Part shown: one piece after another, positions 27,483-34,629 of the stretch | Numbering within the stretch: position 1 is the first letter of the stretch | Layout: each line of letters opens with the position of its first letter | From: an uncultured Chitinophagales bacterium | Lineage (GTDB): Bacteria; Bacteroidota; Bacteroidia; Chitinophagales; UBA2359 | Reading direction: 5' to 3' | Length of the DNA: 39,454 nt | Assembly: GCA_937927195.1 (NCBI GenBank) | Contig: CALBCY010000219.1 | Location: 1 to 39,454, forward strand | Notes under the pieces: model-generated | Databases searched by the model: none | The model's input: the letters and a program-made list of their open reading frames with translations, nothing else | What the model was told of the DNA's origin: nothing | Program-made: the position numbers and the translations under genes

Positions 27483-28355
27483 CTAAGAATATACATTCAA
27501 TATGTCCAAGACCGATGACAGATAGGAAGTGCCAAACAAGTTTAAATGAACCATGTACGGATACAACTGACACAGCGCCTCCCTCGATTGGTAGTCCACT
27601 ACTAAAGGATAAGCTTCTTGGTAACTTCGATAAAATAAAGGGTCAAACTTGCCAAACATTTTAGAAAAAGCCAATTCCATTTCACGATTGCCAAAATAGA
27701 CTGCAGGGTCAACCAATATCACTTTTCCGTCCTTGCCAGTCAATACATTTCCGTTCCAAAGATCTCCATGCAATAGGGCAGGGGATTCATTCGGAAAAAT
27801 TCCCGCTCTGATATTTTTAAACAATCCCTCAAACTTTTGAATCATGGATTCATCGAAAAACTTCTTTTCAAATGCCAACTTAATTTGCGGTTTGATTCTA
27901 TGTTCGATAAAAAAGGTCTCCCAATCATCTGTGAAATTATTAACCTGATTCAAGGAGCCTATATAATTATCGAAATGCAATCCAAACTGATCGTTTTTGT
28001 TCTTGTGTAAGTTGGCCAATGAAATTCCAAAATCTTCCCAGTAATTTTTGGCCTTCTGGTTTTGTTTGACATATTCAAGAATCAAATAATCATACTTTTC
28101 ATCTTGACCCAATTGGATTATTTGAGCTGTATTTACAGCTTTAGTGTCAGAAATTAAGCTCAAGCCAAGAGTTTCCTTTGCAAGCATATTGGGGAATGCA
28201 TCGGATAAATTGTATTTGATAAAATAATCTCCTAAATTTGTTTTGAGCAGATAACAATGATTTATACAACCTCCACTCACTACCTTAGTAGATTCTATTT
28301 TTATGGAATACTGTACGAGTTTGGACAGTAAATTTTCTATGTATTTTAAATCCAA
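27483..28355 (-). CDS. Fructosamine kinase family protein
   Basis: 290 residues, the full family length (Escherichia coli YniA is 286). It is a small-molecule kinase with a protein-kinase-like fold. Visible motifs are S-G-G-C-I-N-H-C-Y (residues 28-35, phosphate-binding loop), Y-F-I-K with the ATP-binding lysine at 47, F-G-L-H-F-D-N-Y-I-G (124-133), catalytic HGDLWNGN (196-203) and DPAVYFGNRE (216-225). Known members phosphorylate sugar adducts on protein amines so that these come off, a deglycation repair; substrates of bacterial members are less clear. The start appears to be TTG 28355: an in-frame stop lies just upstream (28365-28367) and the first internal methionine would remove the N-lobe. 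It is 58 bp downstream of the oxidase-like gene on the same strand and may share its transcript. Confidence 0.9.
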   Translation of the reverse strand: MDLKYIENLLSKLVQYSIKIESTKVVSGGCINHCYLLKTNLGDYFIKYNLSDAFPNMLAKETLGLSLISDTKAVNTAQIIQLGQDEKYDYLILEYVKQNQKAKNYWEDFGISLANLHKNKNDQFGLHFDNYIGSLNQVNNFTDDWETFFIEHRIKPQIKLAFEKKFFDESMIQKFEGLFKNIRAGIFPNESPALLHGDLWNGNVLTGKDGKVILVDPAVYFGNREMELAFSKMFGKFDPLFYRSYQEAYPLVVDYQSREALCQLYPYMVHLNLFGTSYLSSVLDILNVYS

Positions 28356-28413
28356 TTGATTTTCTTATTATTCTTATTAATTTCCGCAATCATCTTTTAT
28401 CAAACCAAGCCTT

Positions 28414-29691
28414 TTAGCTAAAAATGGCTCCAGCTTCATCTGCCATTTTTCGAATAGAAATGTTTCCTGTATAGTTTCCGAAAAGTCTAATATTCGGAAA
28501 GCTCTTTTTTAATAGTTCATCCATCTCAAACCAACTTTCAAACAAATTTGGACTGTACATGGGGATTCCTTTTTCCCATCGAAATACATGTTGTTCGATC
28601 GGCGCTTTTTCCATTTCAAACAAAATGTCCAATTCCTTATTGACAAGCTCTTTAATCGCAAAATCATCCATTTGCGATAACGCTCCATCAAAATCACGTA
28701 AAATAGTAGTAAGGCTTAATTGTTTGGCATTCTTGACACGATTTTCAAAAATACAGGAATTAAACAGAACACCTAGACTTTGAAGGTTTTCTTTTCGTGA
28801 AATTAAACAACCAAATCCAGGCTTAAATCTTGAAAGAGCTGTTTTGTCAATAAAACTGCAAATAGAAATCATGGAAGAATAGCTAACTTCATTCAGTAGA
28901 TCGAACAATGGACCATCAAAATATTTCTTTGCAGCATAAGCTGGAATGCAAAATACCACATTCCCATTGTCAATAGCTTTTTGCTCAAAAGAATGTCCAT
29001 ATTGTATTTCATCTTTCAAATGATTGGCCAAAGCATCAACCAATTCTTGCATGCCGTTTTTGAAACTGATCGTCCCTCCAATTTTATTAGGATTCTTTTG
29101 GGTTTTCATTGCTGCTGATATCCCACCCAAAACCAATGATTTATTGTTGTTCAAAATTTCCGCTAAACTTGGCATGCAGGCCTCAAAACTTAACTCTTCA
29201 GCAAGCGCACCATAAATGCCTCCGAAGGCTGGCTCCAATAAATAGTCCGTGAAATTTTGATTCAAGTAAGTTTCCCCAAATTCGCGCAGTGTTTTTACTT
29301 TTTTGGATTTGGGAAACAAAGCATTGCCAAAACCTGACATTGCATTAAAAATACCTAAAGGAAATTTTGTAAGCTTCCTGTTTCTGACTAAATATCGAGC
29401 TTTCTGAATTTTGTTTGGATAGATTAAATCAAGCTTTAAATCCTCGCAAATTTCAACAAGTGCTGCTGACCACAAAAATCCATTTGCTGCTGTTTCGGCA
29501 ATTCCATTTTCACAAACCTTGCTGCCCAATATTCCGCCTGCCTTATCAGCTTTTTCAATGATCTTGATTGGAACGCCATTCTTTTTCAGAAAATAGCCCA
29601 ACAACAAACCTGAAATTCCAGCTCCCACAATGGTCGTCGGTTCCTTGCTTAAAGGATTGCCTAAAATGGAAGTTTTGATGGTTTTATACAA
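28414..29691 (-). CDS. Protoporphyrinogen-oxidase-like FAD-dependent oxidoreductase
   Basis: 425 residues. The N-terminus has a dinucleotide-binding fold: T-T-I-V-G-A-G-I-S-G (19-28) and, after the second strand, the acidic E46 followed by K-A-D-K-A-G-G. Later features match HemY-type protoporphyrinogen or coproporphyrinogen oxidases: a P-A-F-G-G-I-Y-G segment, S-F-K-N-G-M-Q-E-L, and a C-terminal F-G-N-Y-T-G-N-I-S-I-R that would hold the FAD. Such enzymes oxidise a porphyrinogen in haem synthesis, but no other haem gene is in the window, so the substrate is inferred and another amine-oxidase-like role is possible. It is a little shorter than typical HemY (about 450-470). The only workable start is TTG 29691: a stop lies at 29719-29721 and there is no ATG between. 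Confidence 0.78.
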   Translation of the reverse strand: MYKTIKTSILGNPLSKEPTTIVGAGISGLLLGYFLKKNGVPIKIIEKADKAGGILGSKVCENGIAETAANGFLWSAALVEICEDLKLDLIYPNKIQKARYLVRNRKLTKFPLGIFNAMSGFGNALFPKSKKVKTLREFGETYLNQNFTDYLLEPAFGGIYGALAEELSFEACMPSLAEILNNNKSLVLGGISAAMKTQKNPNKIGGTISFKNGMQELVDALANHLKDEIQYGHSFEQKAIDNGNVVFCIPAYAAKKYFDGPLFDLLNEVSYSSMISICSFIDKTALSRFKPGFGCLISRKENLQSLGVLFNSCIFENRVKNAKQLSLTTILRDFDGALSQMDDFAIKELVNKELDILFEMEKAPIEQHVFRWEKGIPMYSPNLFESWFEMDELLKKSFPNIRLFGNYTGNISIRKMADEAGAIFS

Positions 29692-29880
29692 AGAAGGAAA
29701 TTTAAATGGCTGTTGAAATTAAAGGCAAATTTAAAGCCTTTCTCCCTAAAACAAAAAAAGGACGAAAAGCGTTTGCCTTCCATCCCTTAATTTTTTCATT
29801 TGTTTTATTTTAACGTTCAAACATTTTGTTGCGCACATGCAAGCCGTGCCTAGCCAAAAGTCTAAACATCCAAATATCTA

Positions 29881-30597
29881 TCAATCACTAGACATGCTCA
29901 TCAATATTCTTAAAATATACCAGAACATCAACATCAACGAAGCAAACAATCCTAGGGAAGCTGCAACATATTGATCTGTATTGTAATGCAAAAGCAAATT
30001 GGAAGTTTGGTATAAAATAGATCCTGCCGCCAATAAAACCATAGCCACTGAGAACCACAGTCCCAAATTAAATCCAAATAGGATAGATGCGACAATCAAT
30101 CCAATGGCAACAAATCCACCAATAGTTAAAGCTGAGCGAAGGAAAGAGAAGTCTTTGCCGGACAAAATAGCTGTTCCAGTCAATCCTGTGAACAATCCTA
30201 AGGTCAAAATAGCCGCCTGTGAGAACAATGCGCTTGCATTGACCATATTCGCAACGACAAACATCATCGGAAGGAAAATAAAGGCTTCTGCAGCGACAAA
30301 TAGCGCCAATGCAGCATATTGCGCCGTTCTGTTTGTTGAAGTCATCGCCCATTTTTCAGCCATGGTTGTAACAAACATAAATCCACCCAACATAATCAAC
30401 CAAGTCCATCCTCCAGTTAGAGAAAGAGCCAGATCCCTTATAAAAGGAGTATTTAAAAACAATGCTTCAATACCTACAAAGGCCAAAACAGCCAATGCAA
30501 CATGCATATAGGTTTTTTTGATAAAATCGGCCTTAGCCACTGCATCAACATCCTGCTGATAGGGCATTCCGGTCTGGGTCATTTCATTGTATTCCAT
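29881..30597 (-). CDS. Bax inhibitor-1/YccA family membrane protein
   Basis: 238 residues from ATG 30597. After a short polar N-terminus there are about seven hydrophobic segments separated by brief loops, the layout of the BI-1/YccA/TMBIM family. Related bacterial proteins include YccA, which interacts with the FtsH protease, and YetJ, a calcium leak channel; which role applies here is unknown. The last segment ends F-W-Y-I-L-R-I-L. It lies 189 bp upstream of the oxidase-like gene on the same strand. An inverted repeat AAAGGC/GCCTTT (29721-29741) in that gap may weakly end its transcript. The long open frame on the opposite strand (29999-30511) is a shadow. Confidence 0.9.
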   Translation of the reverse strand: MEYNEMTQTGMPYQQDVDAVAKADFIKKTYMHVALAVLAFVGIEALFLNTPFIRDLALSLTGGWTWLIMLGGFMFVTTMAEKWAMTSTNRTAQYAALALFVAAEAFIFLPMMFVVANMVNASALFSQAAILTLGLFTGLTGTAILSGKDFSFLRSALTIGGFVAIGLIVASILFGFNLGLWFSVAMVLLAAGSILYQTSNLLLHYNTDQYVAASLGLFASLMLMFWYILRILMSMSSD

Positions 30598-30939
30598 CTT
30601 ATTCGTTTATGTATTTATAAAATTGATTCATCCCAATATAAGAACTAAAACCTAGATCATAAGTTTAGACTACTAATAAAATGAATTAAAAAGCAAATTA
30701 GTTCCTTTTCAAGGAAAGAGTTAAAGATCAAATGTGTAAATACTAAAGCATGCAAGACTTTTTGTGGCAATAAGGCTTTTGTGGCAATGATACGATACAG
30801 GCAATGTGGCAAGGCGATTTATCACAATTCCCTCTCATCTGCAAAAGAATCGAGGTTTTGTAAAGCCGAAAGATTTAAATAATATGGAAATGTGCAAGAC
30901 TTTTTGTGGCAGAGAGATCTACTAAAAAGATGTCTTAAT
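30598..30939. other. Intergenic region (342 bp) with dispersed direct repeats
   Basis: No gene seen. It holds two exact copies of a 19-bp direct repeat and additional GTGGCAA motifs, annotated separately. The promoter of the BI-1 gene should be in 30600-30680. Confidence 0.6.
30751..30911. repeat. 19-bp direct repeat pair plus GTGGCA motif cluster
   Basis: TGCAAGACTTTTTGTGGCA occurs at 30751-30769 and again at 30893-30911, 142 bp apart start to start. Between them GTGGCAA recurs at 30781-30787 and 30806-30812. Confidence 0.8.
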
Positions 30940-31575
30940 TTATTGAAACTCATCATACTCAGCAATCATCCCGGGCACCTTCTGATTCCATTTTTCTTGT
31001 TGAGTTTTTCTGAGGCTGAAGCCCGTTTCCCAATCATACTTTTGTTGGGTTTTTCGCCATTCGGCCAGCGTATCATTAACCAATTTTTCGAAGGCACCTA
31101 CTTCATTGCATTTATAAACTTTCTTGCTAAGTCTGCTTTTAAGTTTTCTTGCAAACAACTCGGTCAAATCAAAATGAAGTTGCTCATGCTGAAGGTAAGC
31201 TGCGGTGGTTGAACTGGACATTACCCAAGATTCATCTTTTAGAAAAATTGATCTTATTTCATAATCCAGGAGGCCATTTTCACAGACATATCGATATTGT
31301 ATGACAGAGGAAGTAATGGCAGCAATATCGGTCGACCAGCGACTAGGTGGTTTTGCTTGAAAGTCATCCCAAGTCAGACGGCGATCAGCCTCCCATTCCA
31401 TTCTATTATTGTTATTGGTTTCTTCCATTATCTCACAAGCTTCCCAAAATTCAACATTAGAATGAACCCCACAGTTGTGTGAATGCCCAATGAAAAATAG
31501 AATTATTGAAACGATGAAATTCAAGTAAAATAAATTTAATGATAAAAAAACAGGAACAGAATCTAAGTCTAACAA
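30940..31575 (-). CDS. DUF922 family protein, putative exported zinc-dependent peptidase-like
   Basis: Up to 211 residues. A hydrophobic N-terminal stretch (about residues 15-30) is a likely signal peptide. The body has R-R-L-T-W-D-D-F-Q-A-K-P-P (66-77), which is typical of DUF922, and H-E-Q-L-H-F-D-L-T-E (130-139), a zincin-like HExxH with a further acidic residue. This suggests a metal site, but proteolysis has not been established for the family as far as I know. The start is uncertain: TTG 31575 follows a stop at 31582-31584, and an internal TTG (FYLNFIV, residue 18) would give a more normal signal peptide. The first ATG falls after the signal peptide and is unlikely. It is transcribed away from the aldo/keto reductase gene. 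Confidence 0.72.
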   Translation of the reverse strand: MLDLDSVPVFLSLNLFYLNFIVSIILFFIGHSHNCGVHSNVEFWEACEIMEETNNNNRMEWEADRRLTWDDFQAKPPSRWSTDIAAITSSVIQYRYVCENGLLDYEIRSIFLKDESWVMSSSTTAAYLQHEQLHFDLTELFARKLKSRLSKKVYKCNEVGAFEKLVNDTLAEWRKTQQKYDWETGFSLRKTQQEKWNQKVPGMIAEYDEFQ

Positions 31576-31752
31576 CCTAATCTATAATTAAAACGATAAT
31601 AACAGAATAAATTGCACTTTCAAAGTATTTTGGTTTTTATAACATTTGTTGAATGAAATTGTTTACAATAGGTGCTCAACAGTTGACGGATCCATGACCC
31701 CATCAAAAATAGATTAAGCGAAATGTTTTGAAAAAAAGAAAAATTTCACTAC

Positions 31753-31769
31753 TAGTCACCAAGTGACTA
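31753..31769. promoter_or_regulatory. Candidate operator upstream of the aldo/keto reductase gene
   Basis: Perfect inverted repeat TAGTCAC-CAA-GTGACTA, 62-78 bp before ATG 31831, in the spacer between divergently oriented genes. The size suits a dimeric helix-turn-helix regulator. The regulator is not in the window. Confidence 0.45.
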
Positions 31770-31794
31770 ATACTAAATATTGAGCACAAACCGT

Positions 31795-31809
31795 ATATTC
31801 GCCGAATAT
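31795..31809. promoter_or_regulatory. Second palindrome in the aldo/keto reductase leader
   Basis: ATATTC-GCC-GAATAT, followed by a T-run (31810-31814), 22 bp before the start codon. It could be another operator or a weak leader hairpin. Confidence 0.3.
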
Positions 31810-31830
31810 TTTTTAAAATAAAATTATAAT

Positions 31831-32817
31831 ATGAATTACAGACGTCTTGGAAATTCCGGTCTTCAGGTGAGTGAAATTTCATTTGGCTCATGGTTGACTT
31901 TTGGAAAGCAGATTACCGATAAAATGGCTGAAAAATTGATGAAAACAGCCTATGATGGAGGAGTCAATTTTTTTGATAATGCGGAGGTTTATGCCTTAGG
32001 GGAATCAGAAATAGTAATGGGTAAAATTTTGAAAAAAACGAAATGGGATCGCTCCTCCTATATAGTATCCAGCAAAGCTTTCTTTGGTCGCGGAGATCGA
32101 CGTCCCAATATGACTGGCTTGAGCCGCAAACATCTGACAGAGGCCTGTAACGAAGCCCTGGAAAGATTTCAACTGGACTATTTAGACTTGTTTTTCTGTC
32201 ACAGACCAGATAGAAACACCCCAATTGCTGAAGTAGTTTGGACAATGAACCAATTGATCAATTCTGGTAAAATATTGTATTGGGGAACATCCGAATGGTC
32301 AGGACAAGCATTGACCGAAGCACATTTGTTTGCTGAAAAGAACCATTTGATTGGACCAACTATGGAGCAACCCCAATACAATATGTTTCACAGAGAACGT
32401 TTCGAATTGGATCTGAAACCATTGTTTGATCGATTTGGTCTGGGAACAACCATATGGTCGCCACTAGCTTCTGGTTTGTTAACAGGAAAATACAATGAGG
32501 GAATGCCGAAGGGAACAAGAGCAGGCATGAAAGGTATGGAATGGCTAAAGGACAGTATATTGGACAAGGCGAAGATCACAAAAGTGAAAAAACTAGCCAA
32601 GCTGGCTGACAAAGTAGGAATCAGTATGCCACACTTGGCTTTGGCCTGGTGTCTGAAAAATCCAAATGTTAGTACGATAATTACAGGAGCAAGTAAGGTA
32701 AATCACTTAAAGGAAAACCTTAAGACAATTGATATCGTTAATAAACTGGATACTGAAATAATGGAAAAGATCGAAAACATCTTGGGCAATAAGCCAGAAT
32801 TACCCGCATTCGGATAA
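31831..32817 (+). CDS. Aldo/keto reductase, Kv-beta-subunit-like (AKR6-type)
   Basis: 328 residues, full length. It starts with the family pattern M-N-Y-R-R-L-G-N-S-G-L-Q-V-S. The catalytic tetrad is visible: D49 and Y54 (FFDNAEVYALGESE), K82 (SSKAFFG) and H124 (FFCHRPD). W-G-T-S-E-W-S and the C-terminal I-I-T-G-A-S-K-V region are typical of NADPH binding in the Kv-beta/YghZ group. The expected reaction is NADPH-dependent reduction of aldehydes or ketones in the cytoplasm; the substrate is unknown. It stands alone in its orientation, with a minus-strand mini-gene downstream. Two palindromes in its upstream spacer suggest specific regulation, possibly by carbonyl or redox stress (inference). 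Confidence 0.93.
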   Translation: MNYRRLGNSGLQVSEISFGSWLTFGKQITDKMAEKLMKTAYDGGVNFFDNAEVYALGESEIVMGKILKKTKWDRSSYIVSSKAFFGRGDRRPNMTGLSRKHLTEACNEALERFQLDYLDLFFCHRPDRNTPIAEVVWTMNQLINSGKILYWGTSEWSGQALTEAHLFAEKNHLIGPTMEQPQYNMFHRERFELDLKPLFDRFGLGTTIWSPLASGLLTGKYNEGMPKGTRAGMKGMEWLKDSILDKAKITKVKKLAKLADKVGISMPHLALAWCLKNPNVSTIITGASKVNHLKENLKTIDIVNKLDTEIMEKIENILGNKPELPAFG

Positions 32818-32870
32818 ACAATGTAATATCAAAGAATAGAATAGATTGGTTGGGAAAATGAAATCACCAA

Positions 32871-33026
32871 TTAATGGTGTTCTTCATTAGCCTGATCAAT
32901 CTTTGCTTGTTCTTCAACGCTTTTGTGCAAATAATCCAATCTCTTTCTTGGAGAAATTACATTTGCAAAAGCAATTAAGTAGGCAAGAACCAAAAGAGAT
33001 AAAATTCCGAAAAAGAAATAGAACAT
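32871..33026 (-). CDS. Small single-span membrane protein, 51 aa
   Basis: ATG at 33026, TAA ending at 32871. The sequence begins MFYFFFGILSLLVLAYLIAF, one hydrophobic helix (about residues 2-22), then PRKRLDYLHKSVEEQAKID, a charged, probably helical tail, ending EEHH. The helix-plus-amphipathic-tail layout, ATG start and absence of any competing gene in the 335-bp spacer argue for a real mini-protein. An inner-membrane location with the tail in the cytoplasm fits the positive-inside rule. Function unknown; I do not recognise a family. Confidence 0.65.
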   Translation of the reverse strand: MFYFFFGILSLLVLAYLIAFANVISPRKRLDYLHKSVEEQAKIDQANEEHH

Positions 33027-33152
33027 TATAAATATATTATACTTGAATCAAATAATTTAATAGTTCAAAAGTAAGCCATTTCCGATAAATATTCCACTTT
33101 CATTAATTAAAAGTGGATAAAACCATAAGTAAAACTCCAATTTGCCCATAAA

Positions 33153-33776
33153 ATGCCTTTAAGCAATATTATTTATCCCAATGCCAATAGCAAAATAGTC
33201 TGTTGGAACATAGAAGAAACCCGAGAAGAGTTGGAGTTTGGCCTAGCAATGGATGACAATTTTTTAAAGAAACTTGATTCCTGTGCTAAACATCGCCAAT
33301 TGGAATTATTGGCTGTGCGAAATGTGCTCAAAGTTTTGGGCGGAAAATACGTAAAACTAGGCTACGATGAATTTCGCAAGCCTTATTTATTGGAAAGCGA
33401 AGGGCATATTTCCATTTCACACTCGAAAAAGAAGGTGGCAGTATTTTATCATAAAGACAAGCAAGTAGGTCTTGACCTTGAGCACATTAGTCCCAAACTG
33501 ATGCGGGTTCGTGAAAAGTTTTGTCATGAAAAGGAAACAGCGTTTTGCCAGGAAAACTTGACCTACCTCTGTTTGGTTTGGAGTGCAAAAGAAAGTCTCT
33601 ATAAGTTTTATGGAAAAAAAGAATTAGAATTTAAGGAAGAAATGCTGATAGAGAAATTTCAACTCTCACAAAAAGGTCATTTTTGGGGAAATGTTCAAAA
33701 AGGAGACTTTAAGGCCAGATTGAATATTGATTACATCATATTTGGTGAATATCTCCTTACCTTTTGTTCGGAATAG
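33153..33776 (+). CDS. 4'-phosphopantetheinyl transferase superfamily protein
   Basis: 207 residues, Sfp-type length. Motifs in order: R-K-P-Y-L (75-79), I-S-I-S-H-S (86-91), V-G-L-D-L-E (105-110; D108 and E110 bind magnesium), and W-S-A-K-E-S-L-Y-K-F-Y-G (143-154; E147 third metal ligand, K151 catalytic). The enzyme would move the phosphopantetheine arm of coenzyme A onto a carrier-protein serine. No carrier protein, polyketide or fatty-acid gene lies nearby, so its target is not clear: it may serve fatty-acid carrier protein or a distant secondary-metabolite cluster. It begins at ATG 33153, 126 bp from the divergent mini-gene. Confidence 0.9.
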   Translation: MPLSNIIYPNANSKIVCWNIEETREELEFGLAMDDNFLKKLDSCAKHRQLELLAVRNVLKVLGGKYVKLGYDEFRKPYLLESEGHISISHSKKKVAVFYHKDKQVGLDLEHISPKLMRVREKFCHEKETAFCQENLTYLCLVWSAKESLYKFYGKKELEFKEEMLIEKFQLSQKGHFWGNVQKGDFKARLNIDYIIFGEYLLTFCSE

Positions 33777-33827
33777 GTGAATTTTATGCGCTTATCTAGT
33801 GAGATACGCTAAACAGATTTTGAAATG

Positions 33828-33966
33828 AAAGCCCAGTTGTTCGAATATTATAAAAGCTTTAACCAGCAACTGTTCCGTAAAGTACCATTGATTATTTGAG
33901 GCGCAAACAACTTCAATGGACTGCTTGACAAAGCAGGGTTAAAATCCAATGCGGGCTTTATTTTTT
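33828..33966 (+). ncRNA. Candidate structured element with terminator-like end
   Basis: Outer arms AAAGCCC (33828-33834) and GGGCTTT (33953-33959), the latter followed by ATTTTTT. Inside are CAGTTG/CAACTG (33834-33839/33867-33872), CCATTGA/TCAATGG (33885-33891/33913-33919) and CTGCTT-GACA-AAGCAG (33921-33936). Each stem is short and could arise by chance; the ordered nesting plus a T-run is what makes it notable. It may simply be the terminator region of the transferase gene. Confidence 0.3.
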
Positions 33967-34014
33967 ACAAAAAGTCGCGTACTTTAAACTTGTTATTTTG
34001 TACTGAAATAAAAT

Positions 34015-34629
34015 ATGGAAATAGTTCAACAATATAAAACCCTTTCTGGGAGCTCAACTGGTGAATACAGAGAAAAAGGCAGCAAATTTTTTGCTTTCGC
34101 TCAAGCTGTTAAAACAGAAGAGGATGTTCGTGGAATGATAGAACAATATCGCTCAGAGCATCCCAAGGCAAGACATTGGTGTTATGCTTATAGGTTGGAT
34201 TACAATGGTAAATTGTTTCGAGCCAACGATGATGGTGAACCCTCAGGCACAGCGGGAAAACCAATTATGGGTCAAATAGATTCTAATGAACTTTCTTTGG
34301 CTATGGTTTTGGTGGTTCGATATTTTGGTGGAAAGAAATTGGGTGCATCCGGATTGATTAATGCTTACAAGACATCTGCTGCTCAGTCTTTGCTAGCGGC
34401 TAAAATTATTACCATAAAAATTCGTTCTTATTATCAAGTCAGTTTCAATTATGAGCGGATGAATGATTTGATGCGGTTTTTAAAACATGACGAACTTAAA
34501 ATAATTGAGCAATCCTTTGATAAGAATTGCAAACTAAACTTCAGCATTCCTTTGGCAGAAGCTGAAACCGTTCTGGAAAGATTGGGAAAATTATACGATA
34601 TTGAAATAGAACATTTATATACAAGATGA
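34015..34629 (+). CDS. YigZ/IMPACT family protein
   Basis: 204 residues, normal length. The N-terminal UPF0029 (IMPACT-type) domain shows KGSKFFAF (21-28), KARHWCYAYR (51-60), NDDGEPSGTAGKPI (71-84) and VVRYFGGKKLGASGLINAY (100-118). The C-terminal part (about 135-200) is the DUF1949-like, EF-G-domain-V-like fold. The biochemical role in bacteria is not settled: the eukaryotic relative IMPACT regulates the Gcn2 pathway, and E. coli YigZ has been described as nucleic-acid- or ribosome-related. The stop codon overlaps the next start in an ATGA, so the secreted protease downstream is probably translated by coupling. Start ATG 34015. Confidence 0.93.
   Translation: MEIVQQYKTLSGSSTGEYREKGSKFFAFAQAVKTEEDVRGMIEQYRSEHPKARHWCYAYRLDYNGKLFRANDDGEPSGTAGKPIMGQIDSNELSLAMVLVVRYFGGKKLGASGLINAYKTSAAQSLLAAKIITIKIRSYYQVSFNYERMNDLMRFLKHDELKIIEQSFDKNCKLNFSIPLAEAETVLERLGKLYDIEIEHLYTR

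Noticed and set aside
27443..27664. 73-codon plus-strand frame
   Set aside because: Mostly antisense to the fructosamine-kinase gene and without family features.
29999..30511. 170-codon plus-strand frame
   Set aside because: It is the antisense shadow of the Bax-inhibitor-1 gene, which has a clear family match.
33828..33966. Degenerate tRNA (7-bp acceptor-like stem and a GGTTAAAATCC T-loop-like stretch)
   Set aside because: Too long, no proper T-stem, D-arm or anticodon arm, and no CCA context.
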